DNA from: Micrococcales bacterium
GTDB taxonomy: Bacteria > Actinomycetota > Actinomycetes > S36-B12 > UBA10799
Assembly (NCBI GenBank): GCA_016719135.1
Contig: JADKAV010000003.1
Coordinates: 9,870-73,869 of the forward strand
Direction: 5' to 3'
DNA length: 64,000 nt
Translations under genes and position numbers: made by a program
The notes under the pieces: generated by a model
What the model saw: only the letters and a program-made list of their open reading frames with translations
Told to the model about the DNA's origin: nothing
The model's database searches: none
Shown here: one piece after another, positions 63,807 to 64,000 of the stretch
How the letters are laid out: every line of letters begins with the position of its first letter
How positions within the stretch are numbered: position 1 is the stretch's first letter

Positions 63807-64000
63807 CTACCTGTTTCGAAACCATAAACCCAGGTCCGACAACCTCCCCGGACTACCTGTTTCAGAACCGTAAACCCAGGGTCCGGACACTCCCTGGACT
63901 ACCTGTTTCGAACTGAAACCCAGGGTCCGACTTCCCTGACACCTGTTCGAACCTCGAAACCCAGGGTGCGACATCCTCCCCCGGACTACCTGCTCGAACC
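63807..64000. repeat. 46-bp degenerate tandem repeat at the window edge
   Basis: Units start at 63807, 63853, 63899, 63940 and 63986 with CTACCTGTTTCGAA-like heads (GTTTCGAAAC is palindromic) and CCCAGGGTCCGAC tails. Units differ by small indels. It lies directly upstream of the broken 13E12 element and runs off the window. There are no unique spacers. Confidence 0.8.

Noticed and set aside
63807..64000. CRISPR-like array
   Set aside because: The 46-bp units follow each other without unique spacers and differ by indels; there are no cas genes nearby.

Overview
The window is high-GC (by eye roughly 63-66%) chromosomal DNA of an actinobacterium, class Actinomycetes. The evidence is the F420-type luciferase-like oxidoreductase, homodimeric aceE beside a DUF3052 gene, a DUF3145 gene, a Zur-type regulator with a matching box, frequent GTG starts, ATGA/GTGA stop-start overlaps, and three 13E12-family (DUF222 + HNH) elements. 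I cannot name the genus. No phage, integrase or transposase gene is visible.

Layout. 0-3.5 kb: hydrolase fragment, a 13E12 gene whose start region is tandemly triplicated, and a membrane alpha/beta-hydrolase. 3.8-10.2 kb: a copper-handling locus. A SHOCT protein/response regulator/histidine kinase operon reads left; DUF305 lipoprotein, BNR-repeat lipoprotein, copper P-type ATPase and a DUF2892 protein read right. Between them are two mirror-image copies of one 22-bp sequence. 10.2-15.4 kb: PfkB kinase, zinc uptake ABC operon with its Fur-family regulator, RsgA, VOC protein. 15.4-22.3 kb (minus): TauE/SafE permease, two serine hydrolases of the beta-lactamase fold, a TAP-like hydrolase, LysR regulator. 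22.4-25.1 kb: pseudouridine degradation pair and an LLM oxidoreductase. 25.2-31 kb: triple-PepSY protein, another serine hydrolase, the second 13E12 gene, a large protein of unknown function. 31-36.9 kb: NarL-type two-component pair, then three secreted proteins of unknown function. 37-39.1 kb: VapBC-like module, Uma2-family protein, RelBE/ParE-like module. 39.3-43.9 kb: RNase P RNA, PCu(A)C chaperone, Tat-exported DyP peroxidase, SulP transporter. 44-50.3 kb: tRNA-Val/Nif3/zinc-ribbon/AlaX operon, DUF3052, aceE. 50.3-62.4 kb: TAP-like hydrolase, kinase-regulator-CoA transferase operon, subtilase with a Trp/Arg-rich repeat tail, DUF3145, small conserved protein, DUF3445 and a penicillin acylase. 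62.4-64 kb: a heavily frameshifted third 13E12 element and a 46-bp tandem repeat running off the end.

Four otherwise intact genes are each broken by a single-base indel in a short G/C run (near 17980, 19408, 41350 and 61763). This looks more like consensus error than decay, and those genes are given as one feature each. The 62.5-63.8 kb element has many more breaks.

The most interesting points are the mirrored operator of the copper locus, the GRRWA repeat tail of the subtilase, a beta-lactamase-fold lipoprotein lacking its catalytic motifs, a tRNA-Val whose 3' end lies one base before the nif3-like start codon, and a possible unannotated short transcript near 41.7-41.9 kb. I found no clearly new multi-gene system.
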